Below, one piece after another: positions 1 through 8,238 of a stretch of DNA of 64,000 nucleotides (position 1 is its first letter; every line of letters starts with the position of its first letter). The stretch comes from an uncultured Pelagibacteraceae bacterium (GTDB lineage: Bacteria > Pseudomonadota > Alphaproteobacteria > Pelagibacterales > Pelagibacteraceae). The notes under the pieces are model-generated. The model had not been told where the DNA came from. It did not search any database and saw nothing but the letters and a program-made list of their open reading frames with translations. Position numbers and translations under genes: made by a program. The stretch lies in NCBI GenBank assembly GCA_902540595.1, contig CACBNI010000004.1:57144-121143 (forward strand). Direction: 5' to 3'.

Positions 1-30
1 ATTACGAAACAAAAATATACTAACAAAATA

Positions 31-504
31 TCAGATAGAGCTACCCAGAGGTATTGGATTAGAGACCATAGTTGTGAGCCAACAATCCTTTAATTCTCCC
101 TCAAGGATATATTTTTCAACTTGCCAATTAAATTTATGATAAATTTTATTTTTATCCAGAATAATAACCTCAAATTGCGCCAATTTATCATTACTTCTTA
201 ATTCGGTTATTGTATGGCTTAAATGGTCAATCATCATTTGATAAGAATTTCCTTTAAGCATTCTTTTAAAGTTATTTAATGGCCCTGTAACTTTTTTATT
301 ATTTGGATGAGCAAAATTCCATGTTTGTTCAATACCACTATCTTGATAATTTAAATCATTTTGTTGAAGTCCAGTTAGTTGAATTTTGACAACGTCTTTA
401 GGTTTGATATTTTTATCGGGATTTAACAAATCAGCTTTGGAAAAACTTATTAATAGAAAAAATAAAATAAATACTTTAAATGTTATTTGCAGTTTCTTTA
501 ACAT
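31..504 (-). CDS. Secreted DUF4864-like hypothetical protein
   Basis: ORF with N-terminal signal-like hydrophobic segment and DVVKIQLTGLQQND..TGPLNNFKRML pattern resembling DUF4864; assignment from memory. Confidence 0.6.
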   Translation of the reverse strand: MLKKLQITFKVFILFFLLISFSKADLLNPDKNIKPKDVVKIQLTGLQQNDLNYQDSGIEQTWNFAHPNNKKVTGPLNNFKRMLKGNSYQMMIDHLSHTITELRSNDKLAQFEVIILDKNKIYHKFNWQVEKYILEGELKDCWLTTMVSNPIPLGSSI

Positions 505-1045
505 CTTCTAAAAATTCTTGTCTCTTGGCATCACTCACAAATGGTACTGCAAAATACCTTCTATAGATAATGTTATATATGCCACACATGTGAAAAACTC
601 CTCTTTTCAATCTTCGAATAGGCAAATTTAAAAAGAAAGTAGTGACAGCTAATCTTGGAGAGCCATACGTGCAAAATATTATTGCTTTTTTTTGCTTTAA
701 ATTACCAATTGGATATCCGTAGTTTCCTACCAACTTTTTAAACTTGAATGCCCAAGGTGGTGCTAAAACTTTATCAATCCAACCTTCAACAATAGCAGGC
801 ATTCTAAAATTCCAAATTGGAGCAATCAAGACAATGATATCAGAATTTTCAATTCTTTTTCTATGATCAAGAACTTCTTGATCAGGTTCCTCACCTGCAA
901 ATACTGGATTAAATTTTTCTTTATATAAATCGACTACATCTACAGAATTACCATTTAGTTCTGCTTGTTTGATAAATTCATTTTTAATTGCAGCATTAAA
1001 TGAATTATCTTTGTAATGACCATAAATTAAGAAGACTTTTTTCAT
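476..1045 (-). CDS. Flavodoxin-fold NAD(P)H dehydrogenase (quinone) / KefF-like
   Basis: KVFLIYGHYKDNSFNAAIKNEF start, IVLIAPIWNFRMPAIVEGWIDKVLAPPWAF motif. Confidence 0.8.
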   Translation of the reverse strand: MKKVFLIYGHYKDNSFNAAIKNEFIKQAELNGNSVDVVDLYKEKFNPVFAGEEPDQEVLDHRKRIENSDIIVLIAPIWNFRMPAIVEGWIDKVLAPPWAFKFKKLVGNYGYPIGNLKQKKAIIFCTYGSPRLAVTTFFLNLPIRRLKRGVFHMCGIYNIIYRRYFAVPFVSDAKRQEFLEDVKETANNI

Positions 1046-1106
1046 AGAGACGTATTAGCTCAATAATTTAAAAAAACTAATGAATATTTATGAATATTTG
1101 TAATAT

Positions 1107-2717
1107 CTACTCTGCAGTTTTGTATTTGCTGTTGTTAATGATAAAGACAAATAAAATTGGGAGTATTAACGTTAATAAAGTTACCACAATTAATAAAATT
1201 CCTAGTTCTGAGTAGTCTGCGGTGGTTTGGATTTCACCACTAACTTTATCTTTAACTTCTCTTGTAACAGTGAAGACTTGATTTAAATATTTAGTTCCTA
1301 ATGCACTTGCTGACAATGCAAGGTTGGTAAAAGATGCAAAAACTGCAAAAAATGTTGCTTTTAAATGTGCTGGAGCATTTTTTGCTATCCATGCAAGTAG
1401 TGGTATCATTGATACTTGGCCAAGAGGTGACTCAAGAGCTGTATTTATTAATGCAATAAACTTTGCATCAACCACACCACCCGTTAATGAAGATGTCCAA
1501 GTATGAAAACCATAATACATTCCCACACTTGGTAAAAATAAAATTGCACCTGCAATACTTAAAACAACAATTATTTTTGCAATTGAATTCTTCGCCATAA
1601 ACGGTCTTAACAAAACAATTCCTGCTAAAGTTAAAACTGAGGCAAGTAATGATAAAATTGAAAAAAACTGTTCATTAAATCCAAGTTGGTCAATTTCAAA
1701 CCAAGTTAGTCCTGGGCCTGGACCAGGCATAGCTCTAAAAATAAAAATTATTACAGCTGTTCCAACAATGGTTAATCTTAATTCTTCTGGCAGTTCTTTA
1801 ATAAGTTTAAACATTAAAAAAAGAATGATTACTACTGAACCAATAAAAACAATTTCTTGAGCAAATGGGACATTAAATGATCCAACAGAAAGGGTAAAAA
1901 TAACAAAGATTAAGCTTCCACCTAAAATCCACCAATTGACTTTTGTTTTCTCTGTCCCTCTTTCGTTTTTAAATTCTAACCCTTGCGATTTTAATATCTT
2001 AATTTTTTTATTTCTAAGATAATTAGCGAGAATTACACCAAAGATTGAAACCAATGGAATAATTAAAGCGTAAATGTAAATAGAGCCGTATAAATTAATT
2101 TTTTCAGCTTGCTCTAAACTTTCAACATCTCTGAATAAAATCACATTTGCTAATGCAACCAAAACTGTTCCACCAATTATTGCAAATCGACCAAGTGTTT
2201 GCATTGTAGTGTGCATAATTTTTACTTGGTCTTTACTATAATCTATTCCTTGTTCGTCTGATAAAGGAACTGCTTCGACAGTCATTGCATCTGCAACTAC
2301 ATCCTGAACAACATACCCAATCGGAGCTAGAATTACACTTATAACAAACCAAGTCTCAACCGAAAAAATTTGAGACATTTCTTCTGTATGAATAATTAAT
2401 CCATACATTATAAATAAACTTAACGCTATTAAGGAAGCTCCCACGTAGACCATATAATTTTTTCTTTCCCATATAAGATCAACTAGATGACCTAAGGGCA
2501 TTTTTAATGCCCAAGGGATTCCTGCCCAAAATCCAAGACCTGCAAGAAAAGCAGCTGATAAATTTAAATAATCTTTTACAAAAAAAGTCCCAACTATTCC
2601 TGTAAGACCTGAAATACCAGCAGCAACATAAACCATTAAAGGTGGCAAATAAGTCCATCTAAATTGACGTCCTAAATCTAAAAAAGTGTCGTCTAAAAAT
2701 TTAAGTACTTTATTCAT
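1107..2717 (-). CDS. Polytopic MFS-type transporter (possibly folate/biopterin BT1-like)
   Basis: 536 aa, many hydrophobic helices, PLGHLVDLIWERKNYMVYVG loop. Confidence 0.65.
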   Translation of the reverse strand: MNKVLKFLDDTFLDLGRQFRWTYLPPLMVYVAAGISGLTGIVGTFFVKDYLNLSAAFLAGLGFWAGIPWALKMPLGHLVDLIWERKNYMVYVGASLIALSLFIMYGLIIHTEEMSQIFSVETWFVISVILAPIGYVVQDVVADAMTVEAVPLSDEQGIDYSKDQVKIMHTTMQTLGRFAIIGGTVLVALANVILFRDVESLEQAEKINLYGSIYIYALIIPLVSIFGVILANYLRNKKIKILKSQGLEFKNERGTEKTKVNWWILGGSLIFVIFTLSVGSFNVPFAQEIVFIGSVVIILFLMFKLIKELPEELRLTIVGTAVIIFIFRAMPGPGPGLTWFEIDQLGFNEQFFSILSLLASVLTLAGIVLLRPFMAKNSIAKIIVVLSIAGAILFLPSVGMYYGFHTWTSSLTGGVVDAKFIALINTALESPLGQVSMIPLLAWIAKNAPAHLKATFFAVFASFTNLALSASALGTKYLNQVFTVTREVKDKVSGEIQTTADYSELGILLIVVTLLTLILPILFVFIINNSKYKTAE

Positions 2718-2730
2718 AAAAATATTAAAA

Positions 2731-2757
2731 TTAAAATTTAATGGCTTTAAATTTTAA
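2731..2757. repeat. Intercistronic 11-bp perfect inverted repeat overlapping a stop codon
   Basis: TTAAAATTTAA (2731-2741) TGGCT TTAAATTTTAA (2747-2757). Confidence 0.7.
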
Positions 2758-3202
2758 GATCAAGACGGGGTTTCCAGAAAGGTCTGAAAAGCTCAATTTT
2801 TGGACATCTGTTCATGACAACTTTAAGTCCTGCGTCTTCGGCCAGACGGGCAGCTTCTTCACTTACAACTCCAATTTGTCCCCATAGGACTTTAGCATTA
2901 ATAGCTATGGCCTCTTCAGCAACTTCGTAAAGATCTTCAGGTTTTCTAAATACTTCAACCATGTCAACGGTTCTATCGATTGATTTTAAATTTGGGTAAA
3001 CTTTTAATCCTCTAATTTCAGTTACATCTGGACGTGGATTTACAGGGATCATGTCGTAACCTGTTTCACTTAATACTCTAAGAACCCCGTAACTAAACTT
3101 GGTCTTGTCTGGACTAGCACCCACCATAGCAATAGTTTTAACTGAAGTTAAAATTTCTTTAATATAATCATCGCTATAAGGCTCGCTGTGATTCATATGC
3201 AT
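2747..3202 (-). CDS. CoA-binding domain protein (YccU-like)
   Basis: TIAMVGASPDKTKFSYGVLRVLSETGYDMIPVNPR ... VVMNRCPKIE motifs. Confidence 0.85.
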   Translation of the reverse strand: MHMNHSEPYSDDYIKEILTSVKTIAMVGASPDKTKFSYGVLRVLSETGYDMIPVNPRPDVTEIRGLKVYPNLKSIDRTVDMVEVFRKPEDLYEVAEEAIAINAKVLWGQIGVVSEEAARLAEDAGLKVVMNRCPKIELFRPFWKPRLDLKI

Positions 3203-3573
3203 TATTTTTTTGATTTTTTTTGAGTAGCTATGTCTGCTTTTAACTCATGAGGTGCAAGTGGGTCAAGAAAAGGATTTCGATAAAGTTTGTCATGACTTTC
3301 AACTCCAATTTCTATAGTACAGTCTGTTTTTGGGCGCGCCACACACAATATTATGTAGCCGTCATTTTTTTGTCGATTATTTAAAGCTACTTGAGAGCGT
3401 TGATCCACTTCACCTTCAATTAATTTTGCAGCACAGGTAATGCATCCACCGTATTGACAACCATAAGGTAAATCTACTCCTTGTTCTCTTAATTCTTGAA
3501 GTAGAGACATTCGTCCTGAAACTTTGTAAACAATATTCTCACGGTTCGCTATTTTAATTTGCATTAGAGCCAA
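3202..3573 (-). CDS. Plant-type 2Fe-2S ferredoxin
   Basis: CQYGGCITCAAKL...IILCVARP cysteine pattern. Confidence 0.85.
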   Translation of the reverse strand: MALMQIKIANRENIVYKVSGRMSLLQELREQGVDLPYGCQYGGCITCAAKLIEGEVDQRSQVALNNRQKNDGYIILCVARPKTDCTIEIGVESHDKLYRNPFLDPLAPHELKADIATQKKSKK

Positions 3574-4919
3574 ATATCACTGGTACAATCTCCACCTGGA
3601 TATCTGCTTTCATGACATCTGCTGGGACCATTAGGTTCTTTACCAAAATCTACTATAAAATCCTTATTTATTTTCATTCCCCCATTTTCTACGTCACAAT
3701 CAATCATTATCATTGCTCCACCTTGCTTTCTAATATCTGGATAAAATTGGTTATCCCAAGTAGAGAACAAAGAAGTAGTTACGTACATGCGTTTTCCATC
3801 TAATGACAATTGATACATTTGTGGACCACCTGCAATTTTTACTCCATTCACTTCTGGTGCTTTTCCTAAAAGTCCACCCATCCAAACTTGCCCTGTCAAC
3901 TTGGGCTTATGGGGATTAGAAATATCGTATTGTCTCATATCACCATGTAACCAATTATTTAGGTAAAGATACTTATCATCCATTGAAACCAGTATCGCAG
4001 ACATAACACCTGGTATTGGAATCGGCCAATCTGGATGAGGTTCGTTATCGACATCAATTATTTTTTCCCATTCCCACTTACCTTCTTTTGATTTCCAAAA
4101 GTGAATTACATTGGCGCTTAAAGCAGCACCACAAAATCCATGACTACTATCAGGATTATGCATAAATTTTACTTCGAGAGGTATTAATCCATCTTCTCCA
4201 AGATACATGGTATCTACAGGTTCTTTTTTTTTAAAATCCCAAATATGCAATCTTCGTCCGTACTTTAAATGTCCAACCTCCTCTAGATCAAAACCTGGCA
4301 TGAAAGTATTCGGTGCTGCCCATTCAGAGCTAACCATTACATTATGTCTTGGCTGGTACCAGAAATCATAACTAAATGGTATATCGCCCATAGAGTTTTC
4401 CCATCTTCCAACAATTTCAAATTCTTTATTTAAATGCAAATATCCTCCAGGTGCTTCTCCTTTTGCATTTCCTAAAAATGAGATAATTATTTCTGACCCT
4501 AAGCAATGCACAGTATGCGGTCCAGATAAATTAGTTTTAGCTTTAATCTCTGAACCTTCAATAATTTTATGAATTCTTGGTGCAAAAGGATCTGAAGCGG
4601 TGTCTATTATATGAATATTATTTGACCTTACTCCAGGAACTAAAAGATATTTTCTGCTCATCTCTGAGTCACTATGACATGAAGAGCATGCATTCCAACC
4701 CATATGATGTAATTCATCTCCAATACCTGGCATCTCAAGCCGATGAATAACCTTAGAGTAATTTGGACTTTCTGGATTAACATCAATAGTTGCTAAATAA
4801 TCAGGTTTTTGTATTCCTGTTCCTGTGTAAATGGCTATCGTATACAAAAGTTTTTCACTTGGTGCCTTAATAGCAGCAGAAGGGCTAGCGTATCCAGGTC
4901 CACAACATGACTCGCTCAT
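3564..4919 (-). CDS. Selenium-binding protein 56 family; methanethiol oxidase-like
   Basis: CCGPGYASP N-terminus, WNACSSCHSD, GPHTVHCLG, C-terminal HESRYPGGDCTSDIWL, all typical of SBP56/SELENBP1 family. Confidence 0.88.
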   Translation of the reverse strand: MSESCCGPGYASPSAAIKAPSEKLLYTIAIYTGTGIQKPDYLATIDVNPESPNYSKVIHRLEMPGIGDELHHMGWNACSSCHSDSEMSRKYLLVPGVRSNNIHIIDTASDPFAPRIHKIIEGSEIKAKTNLSGPHTVHCLGSEIIISFLGNAKGEAPGGYLHLNKEFEIVGRWENSMGDIPFSYDFWYQPRHNVMVSSEWAAPNTFMPGFDLEEVGHLKYGRRLHIWDFKKKEPVDTMYLGEDGLIPLEVKFMHNPDSSHGFCGAALSANVIHFWKSKEGKWEWEKIIDVDNEPHPDWPIPIPGVMSAILVSMDDKYLYLNNWLHGDMRQYDISNPHKPKLTGQVWMGGLLGKAPEVNGVKIAGGPQMYQLSLDGKRMYVTTSLFSTWDNQFYPDIRKQGGAMIMIDCDVENGGMKINKDFIVDFGKEPNGPSRCHESRYPGGDCTSDIWL

Positions 4920-4934
4920 TAAAAATTCCTTTAT

Positions 4935-4971
4935 AAAACTTTAAAATAAAATTAGCTTATTTTAAACTTTT
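4935..4971. repeat. AT-rich inverted repeat (15-bp arms, one mismatch, 7-nt loop)
   Basis: AAAACTTTAAAATAA (4935-4949) / TTATTTTAAACTTTT (4957-4971), 15 bp upstream of the SBP56 start codon. Confidence 0.7.
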
Positions 4972-4989
4972 GTTAGAACACATCAATGT

Positions 4990-5187
4990 TTATTTATTTT
5001 TTTTAATTTGATCTTCACAAAACTTTCTAGCTTCTTTTAAATCACTAATCTTAGACTTTGATAGTTTCTGACTTGCAGCTAGACAAGCATCAACAGCTCT
5101 TTTAAAATTATGATCTTTAAAAGTTAAAACTAGATACATTCCCAAAAATATAAAAAAAACTATTAAAATATTTTTTTTATTTATCAC
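4990..5187 (-). CDS. Small membrane-anchored hypothetical protein (65 aa)
   Basis: N-terminal TM helix; GTG start overlapping the stop of the upstream gene (TAGTG). Confidence 0.6.
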   Translation of the reverse strand: MINKKNILIVFFIFLGMYLVLTFKDHNFKRAVDACLAASQKLSKSKISDLKEARKFCEDQIKKNK

Positions 5188-5966
5188 TATTTATTTTTCC
5201 AAACTGGTTTTCTTTTTTCAAGAAACGCAGAAATTCCCTCTTTGGCATCAATTGCCATCATATTTAAAGTCATCATTTTACTTGTGTATGCATAAGCTTT
5301 TCTCAAAGGCATCTCTAATTGTTTGTAGAAAGTTTGTTTTCCAATTTTTATTGTTAGATTTGATTTAGATGCAATTTTTTTAGCTACTTTCAAGATTTCA
5401 CTGTTTAATTTTGATTTGCTATAACAGTCATTTATCAATCCAATTTCTTTCGCAAAATATGCAGAAATTGGTTCTCCTGAAAGCAACATTTTCATCATAG
5501 GTTTTCGATTAATTTTTCTACTAACTGCTACCATCGGCGTGCTGCAAAATAATCCTATATTAACTCCAGGTGTAGCAAATAAAGCATCTTTGGAACTATA
5601 TGCTAAATCACAACTTGCGACTAATTGACATCCTGCTGCAAAAGCTGCTCCATGAACTTTAGCAATTACTGGTTTTCTTCCCTCAACTATTTGGAGCATA
5701 ACTTTAGAGCAAAGATTAAATAATTTTTGATACTTTTGTTTTGTTTTTAATCCTTTTACTTCCTTCAAATTATGTCCTGCACTAAATCCTTTTCCTGCAC
5801 CTTCGAGGATAATAACTTTAACTTTTTTATCAGCATCTAATATTTTTAAATTTTTTAATATGTCGCTAAGATTTTTAAATGATAATGAGTTATAAGTTTG
5901 TGGTTCATCGATTACAATTGATGAAATCTCGTCGTTAATTTTTTTTATTTTTATATTGCTTGCCAT
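5187..5966 (-). CDS. Crotonase-fold protein, ECHDC3-like subfamily
   Basis: AAGCQLVASCDLAYSSKDALFATPGVNIGLFCSTPMVAVSR pattern; crotonase fold with altered catalytic positions. Confidence 0.82.
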   Translation of the reverse strand: MASNIKIKKINDEISSIVIDEPQTYNSLSFKNLSDILKNLKILDADKKVKVIILEGAGKGFSAGHNLKEVKGLKTKQKYQKLFNLCSKVMLQIVEGRKPVIAKVHGAAFAAGCQLVASCDLAYSSKDALFATPGVNIGLFCSTPMVAVSRKINRKPMMKMLLSGEPISAYFAKEIGLINDCYSKSKLNSEILKVAKKIASKSNLTIKIGKQTFYKQLEMPLRKAYAYTSKMMTLNMMAIDAKEGISAFLEKRKPVWKNK

Positions 5967-6818
5967 TTAATCAGCCAACCCGTCAGATCTTTCCTGATTT
6001 CTTTCTATATGAATTGGTAAAATTTTACCATAAATTGCTTTTGAGTGTTCTGGTGTATTAACTCTCCATGGGTCTAAAACATATGCTGGTATACACATGT
6101 ATCTAGATTTTAAACCCTCAACCATGGTTACTCTATGAAGTGTAAATCTTCCTTTAAATATCTGTAAATCCCCAGGTTCTAATTTTAATTGTCTTACATT
6201 TTTTCTGTCCCCTTTTAATACTTTGTTAACTTCATTAAAATTTTCATGCCCAGGTTTTCTAATATTAGGACAATATTCAAAAATACCACCTTTTTCAGGT
6301 TTCTGAATCATTATGCTTAAAGTAAATTCACAACTATCAAAATGCCATGGAAGAATTCCATCTGGTTTCATAATATTGTAAGCGTGACATGCTAAAGGGT
6401 CCGACCATCTGTATATTGGAGAAATATTAAGACAAGTTGAGGCAAAATTTAAAAGCTCATCTGTCTCATAAAGATATTTCATTTCAGAATTTTTTGAAAA
6501 ACAATCAGAATTTAGATATCCGTTATATCTTTTCATAAAATTTCTTTTAGGGTGATCTGGTGGTAAACTAGGATCGTCTTTAGCATACAAATATGCATTA
6601 ATATTCTCCTTTGACATGTACACTTCATCAAGTTGTTTCTCTAATTCTGAGTTCATCCTCTCCAATGACTTAGGTAATATAAAATTAGGGATTGTTGAGC
6701 AGCTAAATTGTTCTAACTCTAATTTACATTTTTGTATTAATTTTTGAATTGCTGGAGAATTTAAATCATTAATTGGATACTTTTCAAGATCAACAATAGT
6801 TTTAAGTCTATCATCCAT
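5967..6818 (-). CDS. 2-oxoglutarate/Fe(II)-dependent oxygenase-like protein
   Basis: WHFDS (HxD) ... GDLQIFKGRFTLHRVTMVEGLKSRY distal His and Arg. Confidence 0.72.
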   Translation of the reverse strand: MDDRLKTIVDLEKYPINDLNSPAIQKLIQKCKLELEQFSCSTIPNFILPKSLERMNSELEKQLDEVYMSKENINAYLYAKDDPSLPPDHPKRNFMKRYNGYLNSDCFSKNSEMKYLYETDELLNFASTCLNISPIYRWSDPLACHAYNIMKPDGILPWHFDSCEFTLSIMIQKPEKGGIFEYCPNIRKPGHENFNEVNKVLKGDRKNVRQLKLEPGDLQIFKGRFTLHRVTMVEGLKSRYMCIPAYVLDPWRVNTPEHSKAIYGKILPIHIERNQERSDGLAD

Positions 6819-6823
6819 TAATT

Positions 6824-7198
6824 TTACTTTAGTTTACCTTCTTCTCTCATCTTTTCTCTAATTTTTGTAGCTGAAATTTTTTGAGTTTCGTCATCCAACA
6901 CAATTTCCTCAATTTTGTAACCAACTTTCCTGCCATAACAAATATTTGTAATATTTGGCACCATCATAACTTTAAATCTTCCCTTAAATTCAGGATTTAG
7001 TCTATCCTCAATATTTTTCATAACAGTATTAAAATCAAATGGATTATCATCTACACCCTGAACATCTCTGATTTGAATACAAACTTGGCCAGTTTTTTTA
7101 ATTATTTCTTTAAATAAAGTGTAATGACCATCATGAAATGGTTGCCATCTACCTAGCATTTGTGCTGTTGGTTTTTTATTATCCCATTTATAAGTCAT
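6824..7198 (-). CDS. Nucleotidyltransferase (cytidylyltransferase-like / HxGH family)
   Basis: MLGRWQPFHDGHYTLF HxGH motif and KISATKIREK (ISxTxIR) motif. Confidence 0.8.
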   Translation of the reverse strand: MTYKWDNKKPTAQMLGRWQPFHDGHYTLFKEIIKKTGQVCIQIRDVQGVDDNPFDFNTVMKNIEDRLNPEFKGRFKVMMVPNITNICYGRKVGYKIEEIVLDDETQKISATKIREKMREEGKLK

Positions 7199-7604
7199 TT
7201 TTTATCTCCTCAGAAATTTTTAAAGCCCATTTTTTAGCATCTTTAGTAGTAACTTGAAAATTAAATGTTTTTGGCTTCACAAACATTTGATTAGTATCTT
7301 CAAAACGGCTCTTATTTATTGTATCTACCCAAATAACATAATCAGCAGAAAATAATTTTCTTGCTTCTGGTGTAGGTGCAATAAAGTCAGCAATGACATA
7401 ATGACCTTCATTTTTTAATTTTAAAGCAAGATTGGCCATTCTTTTTGCTTGTCGTACTCTGCCTTCACTAGAAAAATCCCAATCATTTGCTGCTTTTCTT
7501 ACTTCATCTGCGTTTAATCTCTTTGCGTTTAGACTTGGAGCTAGTTCATTTGCTAAAGTTGTTTTTCCTGCACCTGGAAGTCCCATTACTAAAATTATTT
7601 TCAT
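7188..7604 (-). CDS. P-loop kinase, adenylylsulfate kinase-like
   Basis: VMGLPGAGKTTLANELA Walker A and RLNADEVRKAANDWDFSSEGRVRQAKRMA APS-kinase-like segment. Confidence 0.75.
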   Translation of the reverse strand: MKIILVMGLPGAGKTTLANELAPSLNAKRLNADEVRKAANDWDFSSEGRVRQAKRMANLALKLKNEGHYVIADFIAPTPEARKLFSADYVIWVDTINKSRFEDTNQMFVKPKTFNFQVTTKDAKKWALKISEEIKNDL

Positions 7605-8227
7605 TGTACTTTAAATAGTCCCAACCATGCATTTACATTTTTGCTTGCAATATAATCAGATTTAAAGAACTCCAGTTCTTGCCACTTATTATTCTCTTTT
7701 AAATCTTTTATTTTTTTATCAAAGCCATAATCTTCAAAAATTCCCTCATTAATAGTAAAACAAATTAAACCACCTTTTTTTGTAATTCTTATAAATTCAT
7801 CTAATGCTAAAGATTTTACATGCCCAAATGTAAATGTTCCAACACACATTACTATGTCATAATAATTATCCTTAGTTTTAATTGATTGATTTAAATCAAC
7901 TTTATCTAATTTTTGATAAAGATTTTCTGGAACACTATCTAATAATGTTTGAGATAAATCAGCCCCATGAAAATTTTTAAATCCATGTCTTTTGAGCTCA
8001 GTACCAACTAGACCTGTCCCACAACCAGCATCAAAGATTAAAATATCTTTATTATCTGTATACTTTATCAATGTTTTTACTGTTTCCTTTGGACCTGTAT
8101 AATTCCAGTCCACCATATCTTTATTATATTTATCTTTTTTTCCCCACTCATCATAATATTTCATGACTTCATCTGTGGTCTTCAACTTATATATTGGAAT
8201 TTTATTACCTATATCTTTCTGAGACAT
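7601..8227 (-). CDS. Class I SAM-dependent methyltransferase
   Basis: ILIFDAGCGTGLVGTELKRHGF motif I, YYDIVMCVGTF. Confidence 0.82.
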   Translation of the reverse strand: MSQKDIGNKIPIYKLKTTDEVMKYYDEWGKKDKYNKDMVDWNYTGPKETVKTLIKYTDNKDILIFDAGCGTGLVGTELKRHGFKNFHGADLSQTLLDSVPENLYQKLDKVDLNQSIKTKDNYYDIVMCVGTFTFGHVKSLALDEFIRITKKGGLICFTINEGIFEDYGFDKKIKDLKENNKWQELEFFKSDYIASKNVNAWLGLFKVQ

Positions 8228-8238
8228 ACATTATTCTT

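Noticed and set aside
5187-5966. Annotation of the crotonase gene as DmdD-like methylthioacryloyl-CoA hydratase because dmdA and an MTO-like gene are nearby
   Set aside because: Active-site glutamate positions are replaced (GCQL, PGV) and the sequence matches the ECHDC3-like pattern instead.
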